A DNA stretch of 64,000 bases. Source: Richelia sinica FACHB-800. GTDB lineage: Bacteria; Cyanobacteriota; Cyanobacteriia; Cyanobacteriales; Nostocaceae. How positions within the stretch are numbered: the first letter of the stretch is position 1; each line of letters begins with the position of its first letter. A program made the translations under genes and the position numbers. A model generated the notes under the pieces. The model was given only the letters and a program-made list of their open reading frames with translations. It had not been told where the DNA came from and made no database searches. Of this stretch, positions 44,284 through 54,400 are shown one piece after another. The stretch covers positions 124,001 through 188,000 of the forward strand of contig NZ_JACJTT010000004.1 in the NCBI RefSeq assembly GCF_014698825.1, given 5' to 3'.

Positions 44284-45648
44284 TTAGACGGGTATTGCTT
44301 CCCGTACCTGAACAGCTTCACCAGTCAAGCTAAATGCACGCACTTCGGTGATTTTCACTGACACTATTTGTCCTTTGAGTTCTTGAATATCACCAGTGAA
44401 AAAGGTGAGACGATTTCCCCTTGTCCGGCCCATCACTTGGGTGGTGTCTTTGGGATTTTGGTCTTCTACTAATACCTCTTCAACACGACCCAAGTAACGC
44501 TGCGATCGCTCTGCTGCTTTTTGTGCCACCAGATGATTTAATCGTTGTAGGCGATCGCTTTTTACCTCTTCGCTTAATTGATTTTCCCACACAGCCGCAG
44601 GTGTACCAGGACGAGGAGAATAAGCCGCAGTATTTAACTGGTCAAAACCAATATCATCTACAAGTTTGAGAGTATTTTCAAACTGCGCTTCTGTTTCCCC
44701 AGGAAAACCCACAATTGCATCTGCACTAATAGAAGCATCAGGCATATACTCACGGATAGTATCAATAATCCGGCGATATTTTTCCTGAGTGTAACCCCGT
44801 GCCATAGCCTTCAACACATCATTATCACCAGATTGGAAAGGTATATGGAAATGTTCGCAAACCTTGGGCAACTCTGCACAAGCCTTAATCAACCTTTCCG
44901 TAAAATAACGGGGATGGCTAGTGGCAAATCGGAATCTTTCAATTCCTGGCACATCATGGACGTAATAAAGCAAATCCGTCAAAGTATGTTTGTAGCGACC
45001 CTCTGGAGTCACACCAGGTAAATCTCGACCATAAGCATCAATATTTTGACCGAGTAAAGTAACTTCCTTGTAACCTTGTTTTCCTAAAGTTTCAATTTCC
45101 GCACGAATAGCTTCTGGTGTCCGGGACTGTTCCACACCACGCACATTAGGAACAACACAATATGTACAACGCTCATTACATCCATAAATCACATTTACCC
45201 AGCCAGTGATTTTGCTATCCCGTCGGGGTTGGGTGATATCCTCCATGATATGCACCGCTTCTGTAGCCACAACCTGATTACCTTCAAAAACCGATTCTAA
45301 TAAATCTTTGAGACGGTTAGCGTGTTGAGGGCCCATCACCAAATCTAACTCTGGCACACGGCGTAACAGCGATTCCCCTTCCTGCTGGGCCACACAACCA
45401 GCAACAATTAAAGTTAAATCAGGCTGCTCATGCTTACGTTTGGCCTGTCTACCTAAATAAGAATATACCTTTTGTTCGGCATTATCCCGAATTGTACAAG
45501 TGTTGTAGAGAATTACATCTGCACAATTAGGGTCTTCTGACCACTCAAAGCCCATGTCTTCTAAAATACCAGCCATACGCTCTGAGTCGGCTTTATTCAT
45601 TTGGCAACCGAAGGTGGTAATGTGGTAGCGGCGGTGAGAACTGGTCAT
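44284..45648 (-). CDS. miaB: tRNA-2-methylthio-N6-dimethylallyladenosine synthase MiaB
   Basis: The 454-residue radical-SAM methylthiotransferase modifies A37 of certain tRNAs. The N-terminal UPF0004 domain begins [16 protein letters not shown], with further cluster cysteines in [10 protein letters not shown] and VAGCVAQ. The radical SAM motif is [11 protein letters not shown] (CxxxCxxC), and a TRAM domain lies at the C-terminus ([28 protein letters not shown]). All domains are complete. It is monocistronic, with a strong terminator about 170 bp downstream. Confidence 0.96.
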   Translation of the reverse strand: MTSSHRRYHITTFGCQMNKADSERMAGILEDMGFEWSEDPNCADVILYNTCTIRDNAEQKVYSYLGRQAKRKHEQPDLTLIVAGCVAQQEGESLLRRVPELDLVMGPQHANRLKDLLESVFEGNQVVATEAVHIMEDITQPRRDSKITGWVNVIYGCNERCTYCVVPNVRGVEQSRTPEAIRAEIETLGKQGYKEVTLLGQNIDAYGRDLPGVTPEGRYKHTLTDLLYYVHDVPGIERFRFATSHPRYFTERLIKACAELPKVCEHFHIPFQSGDNDVLKAMARGYTQEKYRRIIDTIREYMPDASISADAIVGFPGETEAQFENTLKLVDDIGFDQLNTAAYSPRPGTPAAVWENQLSEEVKSDRLQRLNHLVAQKAAERSQRYLGRVEEVLVEDQNPKDTTQVMGRTRGNRLTFFTGDIQELKGQIVSVKITEVRAFSLTGEAVQVREAIPV

Positions 45649-46025
45649 TGGTAATTACGGAGATTTTTATATCTCTCTACAGTGTAGCAAAGCTAAGACT
45701 CTGGACGATTTGAGACCTTGAAAAATCAAGGCTACGCTCTTATGACTAAAAGTTCTGAAGTAGCTCACCCGAAGACACTGCTGATAGCCCAGCCATACTC
45801 CTGTTCGCGTAGCGTATTCCTCAAGCCTTGTGTCTTTAAAAAACTGTTGGTAAGTTTAACAGGTGTCAGCAATCCAGCCGGGGTTATAAAATCCTAGCAG
45901 AAACAACAATTACGTTGGTTGACCTTGCCATGATACGTCTGCTCATTCCACAAATTAGGTAATTAAACTTGCACCTAAGAAACATTTGTCGGATGTTCTG
46001 TAATGACTAAATTAAACGATTTACC
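45649..46025. other. 377-bp divergent region between miaB and lspA with a repeat fragment
   Basis: No gene is supported. ACCTTGA and TCAAGG (about 45714-45729) form a small hairpin with an A-rich loop. CCATACTCCTGTTCGCGTAG near 45794 is one unit of the tandem repeat found at 46625-46720. Confidence 0.5.
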
Positions 46026-46502
46026 ATGCGCCTAAAAAATCGCCTCTTCTGGATAGCCGCCTTAATTGCTTGTGTGATTGATCAAATTACCAAATATTGG
46101 ATTTTACAGACCTTTGCCTTGAAACAAACTCTACCATTATTACCGGATATTTTCCATTTTACCTATGTAAAAAATTACGGTGCAGCCTACAATTTATTCA
46201 GTGAAAAAGGCGAATGGTTGAGGTGGCTATCCTTATTCATCAGTTTATTATTAATCGGTATTGCCTATTTTGGTCCCGCCTTAGCTGTGTGGGAACAATG
46301 GGGTTATGGATTAATTTTAGGCGGAGCAATGGGCAATGGTATTGATAGATTTCGACTTGGTTATGTAGTTGATTTTCTCGATTTTCGCCTGATTAATTTT
46401 GCCGTATTTAATATGGCTGATTCGTTTATTACTATTGGTATTATTTGTTTGTTTATTGCTTATTGGCGCAATACACCCAGTTCCCAGAGGAAAACCAGAT
46501 AA
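46026..46502 (+). CDS. lspA: Lipoprotein signal peptidase (signal peptidase II)
   Basis: The 158-residue inner-membrane aspartic peptidase has four helices. It cleaves the signal peptide of prolipoproteins after lipidation. The family motifs are CVIDQITKYWI, FTYVKNYGAAYNLFS, GNGIDRFRLGYVVDFLDF and FAVFNMADSFITIG; D116 and D132 are the expected catalytic aspartates. The start is ATG at 46026. Downstream is repeat-rich DNA, then the FHA-PBP gene on the same strand. No biotin transporter gene (bioY), often adjacent in cyanobacteria, is present. Confidence 0.95.
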   Translation: MRLKNRLFWIAALIACVIDQITKYWILQTFALKQTLPLLPDIFHFTYVKNYGAAYNLFSEKGEWLRWLSLFISLLLIGIAYFGPALAVWEQWGYGLILGGAMGNGIDRFRLGYVVDFLDFRLINFAVFNMADSFITIGIICLFIAYWRNTPSSQRKTR

Positions 46503-46871
46503 AAGCACCATAAACAGGGGGAGTAATGCTAAAAATATCAATCCCTTCTGTCTTTCTGCTCACATATTGGAACTTCTGCAACTGTTGATACTTCTGTAAC
46601 TTCTATGACATTCTGGAACTTCTGGAACTCCTGTTCGCGCAGCGTGGCGTTAGCCATACTCCTGTTCGCGTAGCGTGCCGTAGGCATACTCCTGTTCGCG
46701 TAGCGTGGCGTTAGCCATACTTCTGTAACTTCTGAACTTCTGGAACTTCTGAACTCCTGAACTCCTGACCCCCGAAACTCCTTTTTGCTTGAGAGTAAAA
46801 TGGTGTAAGAATAGCATCAACAAGGCCCATTCGCCAGATTTTGCATTAAACGCTGTAATGTGATATAGCCG
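46503..46871. repeat. Short tandem repeats: ACTTCTGGA-type units and CTCCTGTTCGCGTAGCGT units
   Basis: The gap holds two intertwined repeat types. Degenerate 8-10-bp units (ACTTCTGGA, ACTTCTGTA, ACTCCTGA) fill about 46568-46628 and 46719-46768. Between them are three tandem units of about 34 bp carrying CTCCTGTTCGCG(C/T)AGCGT and GCGTTAGCCAT or GCCGTAGGCAT. These match the short repetitive sequences known from heterocystous cyanobacteria. A 98-codon minus-strand frame over this area is a translation of the repeats, not a gene. Confidence 0.75.
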
Positions 46872-49142
46872 ATGAGTTCCCCCCAACACCCGCAAAAGCC
46901 ACAAACCATACTGGGTCAACTGACTCAGGCTGTAAATACTATTCAAGCTAGGGTTGATTTTTCTAAACTGGCCCTGAAACCTAATGCTAAAGTACCGGAA
47001 ATTTGGGTGCAGGATGCGGGGGCAGATAAAGCTGAAGTATATCCATTATTAGGCGATCGCTATATTCTTGGCCGTAGTTCTAAATCCTGTGATATTGTCA
47101 TCCGTAATCCAGTTGTTAGCCAAATTCACCTTTCCTTATCACGGGATTCGTCTCAACCCACACCAGTTTTCATCATTAAAGACGAAAACTCCACCAATGG
47201 CATTTATCGTGGTAAGCGTCGCATCACTTCCCTAGAACTACGCCATGGTGATATTTTCACCCTCGGCCCACCAGAATTAGCTGCATCAGTGCGCCTACAA
47301 TATGTTGACCCTCCCCCTTGGTATGTCAAAGCTATTTCCTGGGGAGTCTGTGGCGTTGGTGGTGTCAGTGCCCTCTTAGCTTTAGTAATTGGCTTTGAAT
47401 GGACGAAATTTACTGTGCGGCCTTTACCAACCGCAACTCGCGCCCCTGTAGTCGTTTATGCCCGTGATGGCTCTACACCCCTACGGGAACCACGGACGAC
47501 GGCTCACATCGATATGAAAGAGTTGACTGATTTTGGCCCCTATTTACCTGCGGCTGTGGTGGCTTCGGAAGATAGCCGCTATTACTGGCATTTTGGGGTA
47601 GACCCATTGGGTATTTTACGTGCAGTCTTAATTAACAGCCGCAGCGGTGATGTACAACAAGGTGCAAGTACAGTTACTCAGCAGGTAGCTCGCAGTTTAT
47701 TCCGGGAATATGTCGGCCGCCAAGATTCTCTAGGACGGAAATTACGAGAAGCTGTGGTTTCCTTGAAACTAGAAACTTTTTACAGCAAAAATGATATTTT
47801 GCTGATGTATTTAAACCGGGTATTTCTAGGAGCAGATACCTCTGGTTTTGAAGATGCTTCTCGTTATTATTTTGAAAAATCAGCGAAAGAATTAACCCTC
47901 TCGGAAGCAGCTACTTTAGTAGGTATTTTACCTGCTCCCAATGCCTTTGATTTTTGCGGCAATGGGCCTAATAAATTGGCCGCTTCAGAATATCGCAACC
48001 GGGTAATTAAGCGGATGCTGGAAATGGGCAAAATATCCCAAGAAGATGCCAACCGTGCCAGACGTTCCACGGTGCGAGTTAGCCCCAAGGTTTGTGAACA
48101 ACAAGCTAAAACCATTGCTCCCTATTTTTATAATTATGTCTTTCAAGAATTAGAAGCTCGCTTGGGAGAGGGAGCAGCGAGGGAAGGTAATTACATTATT
48201 GAAACCCAGTTAGACCCAGCCATTCAAGCCCAAGCAGAAGCAGCGCTGCGTAATTCTGTGAATACTGCTGGTGGTAGTTTTGGGTTTTCCCAAGGGGCAA
48301 TGGTGACTCTTGATTCCAGCACTGGGGGTATTTTAGCTATGGTGGGAGGAACTGACTATAAAAAAAGTCAGTTTAATCGTGCCACCCAAGCCCAACGACA
48401 ACCAGGTTCTACTTTCAAAATTTTTGCCTATACCGCTGCCATTGAGCAGGGTATATCACCTTTTAAAAGCTATTCTTGTGACTCGTTAAGATGGCAAGGT
48501 TTTACTTATAAACCCTGTCGTTCTGGTGCTGGTGGCAGTTTGGATATGACCACAGGTTTAGCTTTGTCTGAAAATCCCATTGCTTTAAGATTATCTAGGG
48601 AAATTGGTCTGAACAAGGTGGTAGAAATGGCCCAGCGTTTAGGAGTGCAGTCCCATCTTGACCCTGTACCTGGGTTGGTATTGGGTCAAAGTGTGGTGAA
48701 TGTTTTAGAAATGACTGGGGCTTTTGGTGCTATTGGTAATCGTGGTGTGTGGAACCCTCCCCATGCTATTAGCCGGATTTTAGATAGTAGCGATTGTCAA
48801 GACCGTAAAAATTTAAAAACCTGTCGTGTCATCTATTCAGTTGACCAAGACCCCAATAGCAACAAACGAGTTCTCAAACAGGATGTTGCTAATCAAATGG
48901 TCAGTATGATGCGTGGAGTCATTACCAACGGTACTGGTCGTGCAGCTGCCTTGGGGTTAGGAGAAGGGGGAAAAACGGGGACAACTAATGATAATGTTGA
49001 CCTGTGGTTTATTGGCTTTATTCCTAGCCGCAGACTGGTAACTGGGATTTGGCTCGGTAACGATGATAACTCTCCCACCTCTGGTAGTAGTGCTCAAGCG
49101 GCTCAGTTGTGGGGTAATTATATGGGTAGAATCACAAAGTAG
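46872..49142 (+). CDS. FHA domain fused to a class A penicillin-binding protein (PBP1)
   Basis: The 756-residue protein begins with a cytoplasmic FHA domain (about 62-145: YILGRSSKSCDIVIRNPVVS and ENSTNGIY), followed by one membrane helix (about 158-180). The glycosyltransferase-51 domain has ASEDSRYYWHFGVDPLGIL, GASTVTQQVARSLF and ILLMYLNRVFLG. The transpeptidase domain has SxxK at S513-T-F-K516 (PGSTFKIF), SEN and KTGTT, all intact. It makes and crosslinks peptidoglycan. The FHA domain recognises phosphothreonine peptides, so control by Ser/Thr kinases is likely. The hpnK gene starts 8 bp downstream, so they are co-transcribed. Confidence 0.93.
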   Translation: MSSPQHPQKPQTILGQLTQAVNTIQARVDFSKLALKPNAKVPEIWVQDAGADKAEVYPLLGDRYILGRSSKSCDIVIRNPVVSQIHLSLSRDSSQPTPVFIIKDENSTNGIYRGKRRITSLELRHGDIFTLGPPELAASVRLQYVDPPPWYVKAISWGVCGVGGVSALLALVIGFEWTKFTVRPLPTATRAPVVVYARDGSTPLREPRTTAHIDMKELTDFGPYLPAAVVASEDSRYYWHFGVDPLGILRAVLINSRSGDVQQGASTVTQQVARSLFREYVGRQDSLGRKLREAVVSLKLETFYSKNDILLMYLNRVFLGADTSGFEDASRYYFEKSAKELTLSEAATLVGILPAPNAFDFCGNGPNKLAASEYRNRVIKRMLEMGKISQEDANRARRSTVRVSPKVCEQQAKTIAPYFYNYVFQELEARLGEGAAREGNYIIETQLDPAIQAQAEAALRNSVNTAGGSFGFSQGAMVTLDSSTGGILAMVGGTDYKKSQFNRATQAQRQPGSTFKIFAYTAAIEQGISPFKSYSCDSLRWQGFTYKPCRSGAGGSLDMTTGLALSENPIALRLSREIGLNKVVEMAQRLGVQSHLDPVPGLVLGQSVVNVLEMTGAFGAIGNRGVWNPPHAISRILDSSDCQDRKNLKTCRVIYSVDQDPNSNKRVLKQDVANQMVSMMRGVITNGTGRAAALGLGEGGKTGTTNDNVDLWFIGFIPSRRLVTGIWLGNDDNSPTSGSSAQAAQLWGNYMGRITK

Positions 49143-49150
49143 AATTACTA

Positions 49151-50002
49151 ATGCCCCGTTTTGCAATTATCAATGCTGATGATTTTGGCTTTTCTCATGG
49201 TGTCAATGCAGCGATTATCAAAGCCCATGAGGAAGGCATTTTAACTAGTACAAGTTTAATGGTAAGTGGTGATGCGGCTACAGAAGCGATCGCCTTGGCC
49301 AAAAATTACCCCTCTCTAGCAGTCGGGTTACATCTGGTGTTAGTCTGCGGTAAGTCTGTTCTTCCCCCAGAGAAAATTCCCCATTTGGTTGACTCCCAAG
49401 GTAACTTTCCTGATGACCCGACTCTAGCAGGGTTGCGTTATCAATTTAATGCCCTGGTCCGTGAAGAATTGCGTCAAGAAATCCGGGCCCAGTTAGAGAA
49501 GTTCCGTGAGACCAATTTACCTCTATCCCATGTGGATGGACATTTACATCTTCATGTTCATCCTGTGGTTTTGCAAATTTTGACAGAGTTAGCACCAGAA
49601 TTTGGCATTAAATTTATTCGCTTACCGAAGGAAGAACTGAGGATTAATTTGCAAATTGACCGGAGTAATTTATTTAATAAAATTCTTTGGTCAATAGTCT
49701 TTGGACAGTTACATCGTTATGGTACATCTTTATTAACTGCCCATCATATTCAATTCGCTGATTGCGTTTATGGTTTATTACAAACTGGGTCAGTGAACGA
49801 GCAATATTTATTAGAGTTGATACCCCAAATTTCTGCTGATTTAATCGAAATTTATGCCCATCCCGCCATTTTCCACCCTGGTGAACCTTTAAATGGCCCA
49901 GAGGGTGTAGGGGAAGTAGAATTAGCAGCTTTGTTGAGTGAAAAAGTTCGTGATACTTTAGCTACCCATCAATTTCAGTTAGTTAACTGGAATTGTTTGT
50001 AG
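49151..50002 (+). CDS. hpnK: ChbG/HpnK family polysaccharide/sugar deacetylase (YdjC fold)
   Basis: The 283-residue protein has the YdjC/ChbG motifs: FAIINADDFGFSHGVN at the start (metal-binding Asp), LAVGLHLVL, and LSHVDGHLHLHVHP with the histidine ligands. The late ILTSTSLMVSG and EIYAHPAIF segments match HpnK, the hopanoid-associated deacetylase subfamily. Such enzymes remove acetyl groups from N-acetylglucosamine-type sugars using a metal ion. No hopanoid genes are adjacent, and it is coupled to the FHA-PBP gene (8-bp gap). A cell-envelope sugar substrate is therefore plausible but unproven. Confidence 0.85.
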   Translation: MPRFAIINADDFGFSHGVNAAIIKAHEEGILTSTSLMVSGDAATEAIALAKNYPSLAVGLHLVLVCGKSVLPPEKIPHLVDSQGNFPDDPTLAGLRYQFNALVREELRQEIRAQLEKFRETNLPLSHVDGHLHLHVHPVVLQILTELAPEFGIKFIRLPKEELRINLQIDRSNLFNKILWSIVFGQLHRYGTSLLTAHHIQFADCVYGLLQTGSVNEQYLLELIPQISADLIEIYAHPAIFHPGEPLNGPEGVGEVELAALLSEKVRDTLATHQFQLVNWNCL

Positions 50003-50410
50003 TTGCAATAAGTAGGGAAAGTAAGGTAATTAGGCTGAGAAAAATGTACTACTTTTGCAGTGGCTTGAGTATGAATTCATGCTTTCACTTTGGCAATTTT
50101 TTATATTTAATTTTTCACTTATCTTATGTATTGGTAGCGTGTAAAATCCTGCTACTAAGTTATGTATTTTCTCTATTCTCGAAATATAAATTGATCAAAT
50201 AGGATATGTGGCGAATACGCTAAATTTTGCCAATTTGCCTATGGTTTATACCAAGAATCCCAACTTCCACAACATAGCCCAACTGAGAAACCCTTGTATC
50301 AGCTAGGTTTCTTAATTTTGCATTTTTAACTTTTAATTGTTCCTGGGTATTACTGGTTGCCTAGATGTTTGCAATATTACTATTTCATGGTATGGTTGGT
50401 TTGATACTTT

Positions 50411-50462
50411 AACCCCCAAAGTATTGACTAAATCAGTACCGCCAGCCAGTTTGGGGTTTTTG
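50411..50462 (+). terminator. Hairpin with T-run upstream of the secretion operon
   Basis: AACCCCCAAA (50411-50420) pairs, with one bulged C, with TTTGGGGTT (50450-50458), followed by TTT. It lies about 410 bp after the hpnK stop, so it may end that transcript or attenuate the downstream operon. Confidence 0.5.
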
Positions 50463-50477
50463 TAAAGATATCTTTAC
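50462..50477. promoter_or_regulatory. 16-bp perfect palindrome upstream of the secretion operon
   Basis: GTAAAGATATCTTTAC is fully self-complementary and starts where the preceding hairpin's T-run ends. It resembles an NtcA site (GTA...TAC) but has 10 bp between the half sites instead of 8. It may bind another dimeric regulator of the operon that starts about 125-150 bp downstream. Confidence 0.4.
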
Positions 50478-50626
50478 GCATACAAAATATGCAAGATTAA
50501 ACACAGACTCCTAAGTTGTATAAAGCTATGTAAAGTTAACTGGAAAATAATCTGTCTAAAATCCTGTTTTTACTATCGTGATTTAACAATAATTCATAAA
50601 AAGTGGTACATCTGATTACAAGTGAT

Positions 50627-51376
50627 ATGAACCCAGTTCTGCAATTAGGCGATCGCACACTGACAGCAGCAGAAATTTTACCATTACTAGAGCAATACCA
50701 ATTGATACCGCTCTTAGTAAAAGAGGTGGTAATTGACCAAGCAATTGCACAGATTGAGTTGACCCCAGAGGAAGAAAAACAAGCCTGTGCTCAATTAGCC
50801 CAACAGGCCCAGGGGATGAGTCCTCAACAATTGCAGCAGTTGCAACCAATGGCGATACGGCAATGCAAACTGGAAAAGTTCAAAGAAATCACTTGGGCAA
50901 AGGAGTTAGACTCTTATTTCTTTCAACGCAAGCCCCAATTAGATCGGGTCATCTATTCCCTGATTAGCACCAATGATGTGGGTATTGCCCAAGAAATCTA
51001 CTTTCGCATTCAAGAGGGTGAACAAACCTTTAGTGAATTAGCAAGGGAATATGCCCAAGGCCCAGAAGTACACACCGATGGTTTAGTGGGGCCAGTGGAA
51101 CTTCAATCCCTCAATCCGGCTTTAGCTAAAGTCCTCTCTGCTAGCCAACCCCAGCAACTCTTACCACCCACCCAAATAGGTAACTGGGTAGTAATTGTCA
51201 GGTTAGAAAAAACCATTCCTGCCCAGTTAGACCAACCGATGCGGCAAAGGTTAATTAACGAAAGGTTTAACACTTGGCTGCAAACACAAGTAACTGCCCA
51301 AAAATGGCAAATTAAAGCCTTAGACCAACCCTCAGTAGCCGTGCCCTTGACAGTCGAAGCCGAAATCAGTGCCTGA
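50627..51376 (+). CDS. Parvulin-type peptidylprolyl isomerase of a type I secretion operon
   Basis: From the ATG at 50627 the protein has 249 residues; a GTG at 50603 would add eight. The N-terminal part is SurA-like and helical (LLEQYQLIPLLVKEVVIDQAI). The C-terminal PpiC/rotamase domain spans about 110-200: YSLISTNDVGIAQEIYFRIQ, TFSELAREYAQGPEVHTDG and VGPVELQSLNPALAKVL. No clear signal peptide is present, so it is probably cytoplasmic. It is the first gene of an operon with an ABC exporter and an HlyD adaptor, so it may fold or hold the export substrate. Confidence 0.85.
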   Translation: MNPVLQLGDRTLTAAEILPLLEQYQLIPLLVKEVVIDQAIAQIELTPEEEKQACAQLAQQAQGMSPQQLQQLQPMAIRQCKLEKFKEITWAKELDSYFFQRKPQLDRVIYSLISTNDVGIAQEIYFRIQEGEQTFSELAREYAQGPEVHTDGLVGPVELQSLNPALAKVLSASQPQQLLPPTQIGNWVVIVRLEKTIPAQLDQPMRQRLINERFNTWLQTQVTAQKWQIKALDQPSVAVPLTVEAEISA

Positions 51377-51414
51377 GTCAAGACCATTTGACGACAATTT
51401 AATGCAGATAGATT

Positions 51415-54400
51415 ATGACTTATACGAAGAACTCATTTGCAGATTTTCTCTCCTCAGTAGCAGGATATAATAAATTACCACTGGAAGTAGTTAATACCAT
51501 CACCTCACCTTCTTCCCAACAAATACAAGCTTGGCGCTTTCGCATTGGTCAGAAAATCATTGGTAAGGAAAAAATACCGGAACGAGTGGCCATCATCTAT
51601 GAAGGGAATGTGCGATTGTTGGGATATCATCCCCAAACCCAAATGCCCATTACCTTGAAAATCCTCCAACCAGGAGAAATGATTGGGGAAATTAGTTTGT
51701 TAAGGGACATTCCCTGCGAAACAGCGATCGCTTCCACAGAGGTGGTATGTTTAACTTTAAGTGCAGAAGAATACCTCCAACTCCTCAACAACTATCCAGC
51801 CTTTGCCCAAGCACGTCAGCAGTCCAGCCACATCATCGAAATTTTTGATGTTCTCAGCATTCAATTAGAACGGCAGGCCCAGGCTAATTTCAACCTCAAG
51901 GATATCAGTCAACAAGTCCTATCCGACTCGCAAATTTATTATTTACCACCAGGCAGAACATCCTTACAAGAATTAGAAAGTGACCGGCGCATTTGGTTTG
52001 TCAGCGGTGGTGGGACAGTCGCCAATCTTCCCTTGGGTTCCTGCATTGAAGCCAATAATTTCCAAAATTTTGTCGAAGTTACCAGCAAAACTCCAGCCCG
52101 GTTAATCGGTATTAACACTTCAGATTTATTATTTCTCAATAGTCAACCGGAAGCACCAGCAGCCATTATTCCCGAAGTGGTAGATAGTGGTAGCAAAACA
52201 CCATTAGATATTCCCTACGCACCATCAGACGAAATTCTCCTATCTGGTAAAGTCGCCCCCAAAGTTAATCCCAAGTCCAAAAAATACCCATTCTTTAGTG
52301 GTCAAGGAGAATTAAACTCCACCATCGCCTGTTTTCAGATGGTGTCTAAGCAATTAGAAATCCCCTTTCGACGGGAAGTTTTACGACGCATCCTCACAGA
52401 ACAACTCAAACGCCAAGGGTCAATTTCCTTTCCCCTGTGTGCATATATTAGTGAGTTAATTGGGCTGAAATCTCAATTAATAGATGTGCCCACGGTGGCT
52501 ATTCCTCGCATTCCCACCCCGGCATTAATTCGCTACCAAGATAGTTTTGCGGTTCTCTACACTGTCGATAATAATGAAGCAGTAATAGGTGTACCATCCC
52601 AAGGCATTGTCACCTGTACCATTGGCCAATTACTAGAACAAATAGAACCCCAAGAAGATAACTTACAACCACAGTTAAGAGTTCTTCTAGTCAATACAAC
52701 CAAGGATACACCCCAAGAACGCTTTGGGTTACGTTGGTTTCTTCCCTATGTATCTCGCTATCGTCGGGTACTGATTGAGGTTTTTATTGCCTCCTTCTTT
52801 GTTCAGTTAGCAGCCTTAGCTAACCCCCTGGTAATTCAGTTAATTATTGATAAAGTCATTGTCCAAAATAGTATTAGCACCTTGAATATTTTAGGTGTAT
52901 TACTATTAGCAGTCGGGGTATTTGAAGCAGTTCTGACTACTTTACGGACTTATTTATTTGTGGATACCACCAACCGCATAGATATGGGGTTGGGTTCACA
53001 AATTATTGACCATTTACTGCGACTACCACTGCGCTATTTTGAAAAGCGACCCGTGGGTGAGTTGTCCACAAGAATCAATGAACTAGAAAATATTCGTCAA
53101 TTTCTCACCGGTACAGCTTTAACGGTTGGTTTAGATGCGGTATTTTCGGTGGTGTATATCATCGTCATGCTGTTCTACAGTTGGCAGTTAACCATCGTTG
53201 GTTTATCCACAATTCCTGTGTTTGTGGTGATTACTTTAATCGCTTCACCCACAGTTAGCCGTCAATTACGCACCAAAGCCGAACGCAACGCCAATACCCA
53301 ATCCTATTTGGTGGAGGTGATGTCTGGGATTCAAACAGTCAAGGCTCAAAATATTGAATTGCGATCGCGCTTTTCCTGGCAAGAACGTTATGCTCGTTAT
53401 GTAGCCTCTGGCTTTAAAACTGTCATTACCTCTACCCTCGCTAACTCTACCAGTAACTTCCTCAACAAACTCAGCAGTTTACTCGTATTGTGGGTAGGTT
53501 CCTATCTCGTTCTCAAACAAGAATTAACCTTAGGGGAATTAATCGCTTTCCGCATTATCTCTGGTTACGTTACCAGTCCAGTTCTCCGTTTGGCACAAAT
53601 TTGGCAGAACTTCCAAGAAACTGCATTATCTCTAGAACGATTAAGCGACATTGTAGACACACCCCAAGAAGCAGAAACAGATAGAGATAACATTCCCTTA
53701 CCTGCCATTGTTGGTGCAGTCAAATACGAAAACGTTTCCTTCCGCTTTGCCGCTAGTGGCCCCTTGCAGCTAAACAACGTCAACGTAGATATTCCCGCAG
53801 GTCAATTTGTCGGCATCGTCGGTCAAAGCGGTTCCGGGAAAAGTACGATGATGAAATTGCTGCTGAGACTATATGACACAGAATCAGGCAGAATTTTAGT
53901 AGATGGTTACGACATCAGCAAAGTAGAACTTTATTCCCTACGGCGACAAATTGGTGTAGTTCCCCAAGATACATTACTGTTTGATGGCACAGTTCAAGAA
54001 AACATCTCCCTCACCAACCCCGATGCCACCACAGAAGAAATTATCGAGGCTGCCAAAGTAGCTGCGGCCCACGACTTTATTATGGGGCTACCTAACGGTT
54101 ATAATACCAGAGTAGGTGAAAGAGGTTCCGCACTTTCCGGTGGACAAAGACAGAGAATTGCGATCGCTCGTTCTGTTCTCCAAAAACCCAAACTTCTAGT
54201 ATTAGACGAAGCTACCAGCGCCCTCGACTATCCCACCGAACGCCAAATCTGTCTCAATCTAGCTAGCGCCTTTAAAGGTAGCACTGTTTTCTTTATTACC
54301 CACCGCCTCAACACCGTTAGCCATGCCGATAACATCATTGTTATGGATAGTGCCAGAGTCATTGAACAAGGCACTCATCAAGAACTCATGGCAGCAAAAG

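Larger units (their letters stand above)
50003..50602. other. 600-bp gap between hpnK and the secretion operon
   Basis: No gene is supported; a 69-codon frame at 49993-50202 is hydrophobic but shows no family or ribosome-binding signal. The right part holds a hairpin (50411-50462) and a 16-bp palindrome (50462-50477) described separately. Confidence 0.5.

Noticed and set aside
46650-46946. 98-codon minus-strand frame upstream of the FHA-PBP gene
   Set aside because: It mostly translates the tandem repeats (TLREQEY-type peptides) and overlaps the start of a clear gene on the other strand.
49993-50202. 69-codon hydrophobic frame after hpnK
   Set aside because: It overlaps the hpnK stop, has no ribosome-binding site, and its composition looks like translated AT-rich spacer DNA.
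50462-50477. Palindrome GTAAAGATATCTTTAC as an NtcA site
   Set aside because: NtcA needs GTA-N8-TAC; here the half sites are 10 bp apart, so I list it only as an unassigned palindrome.
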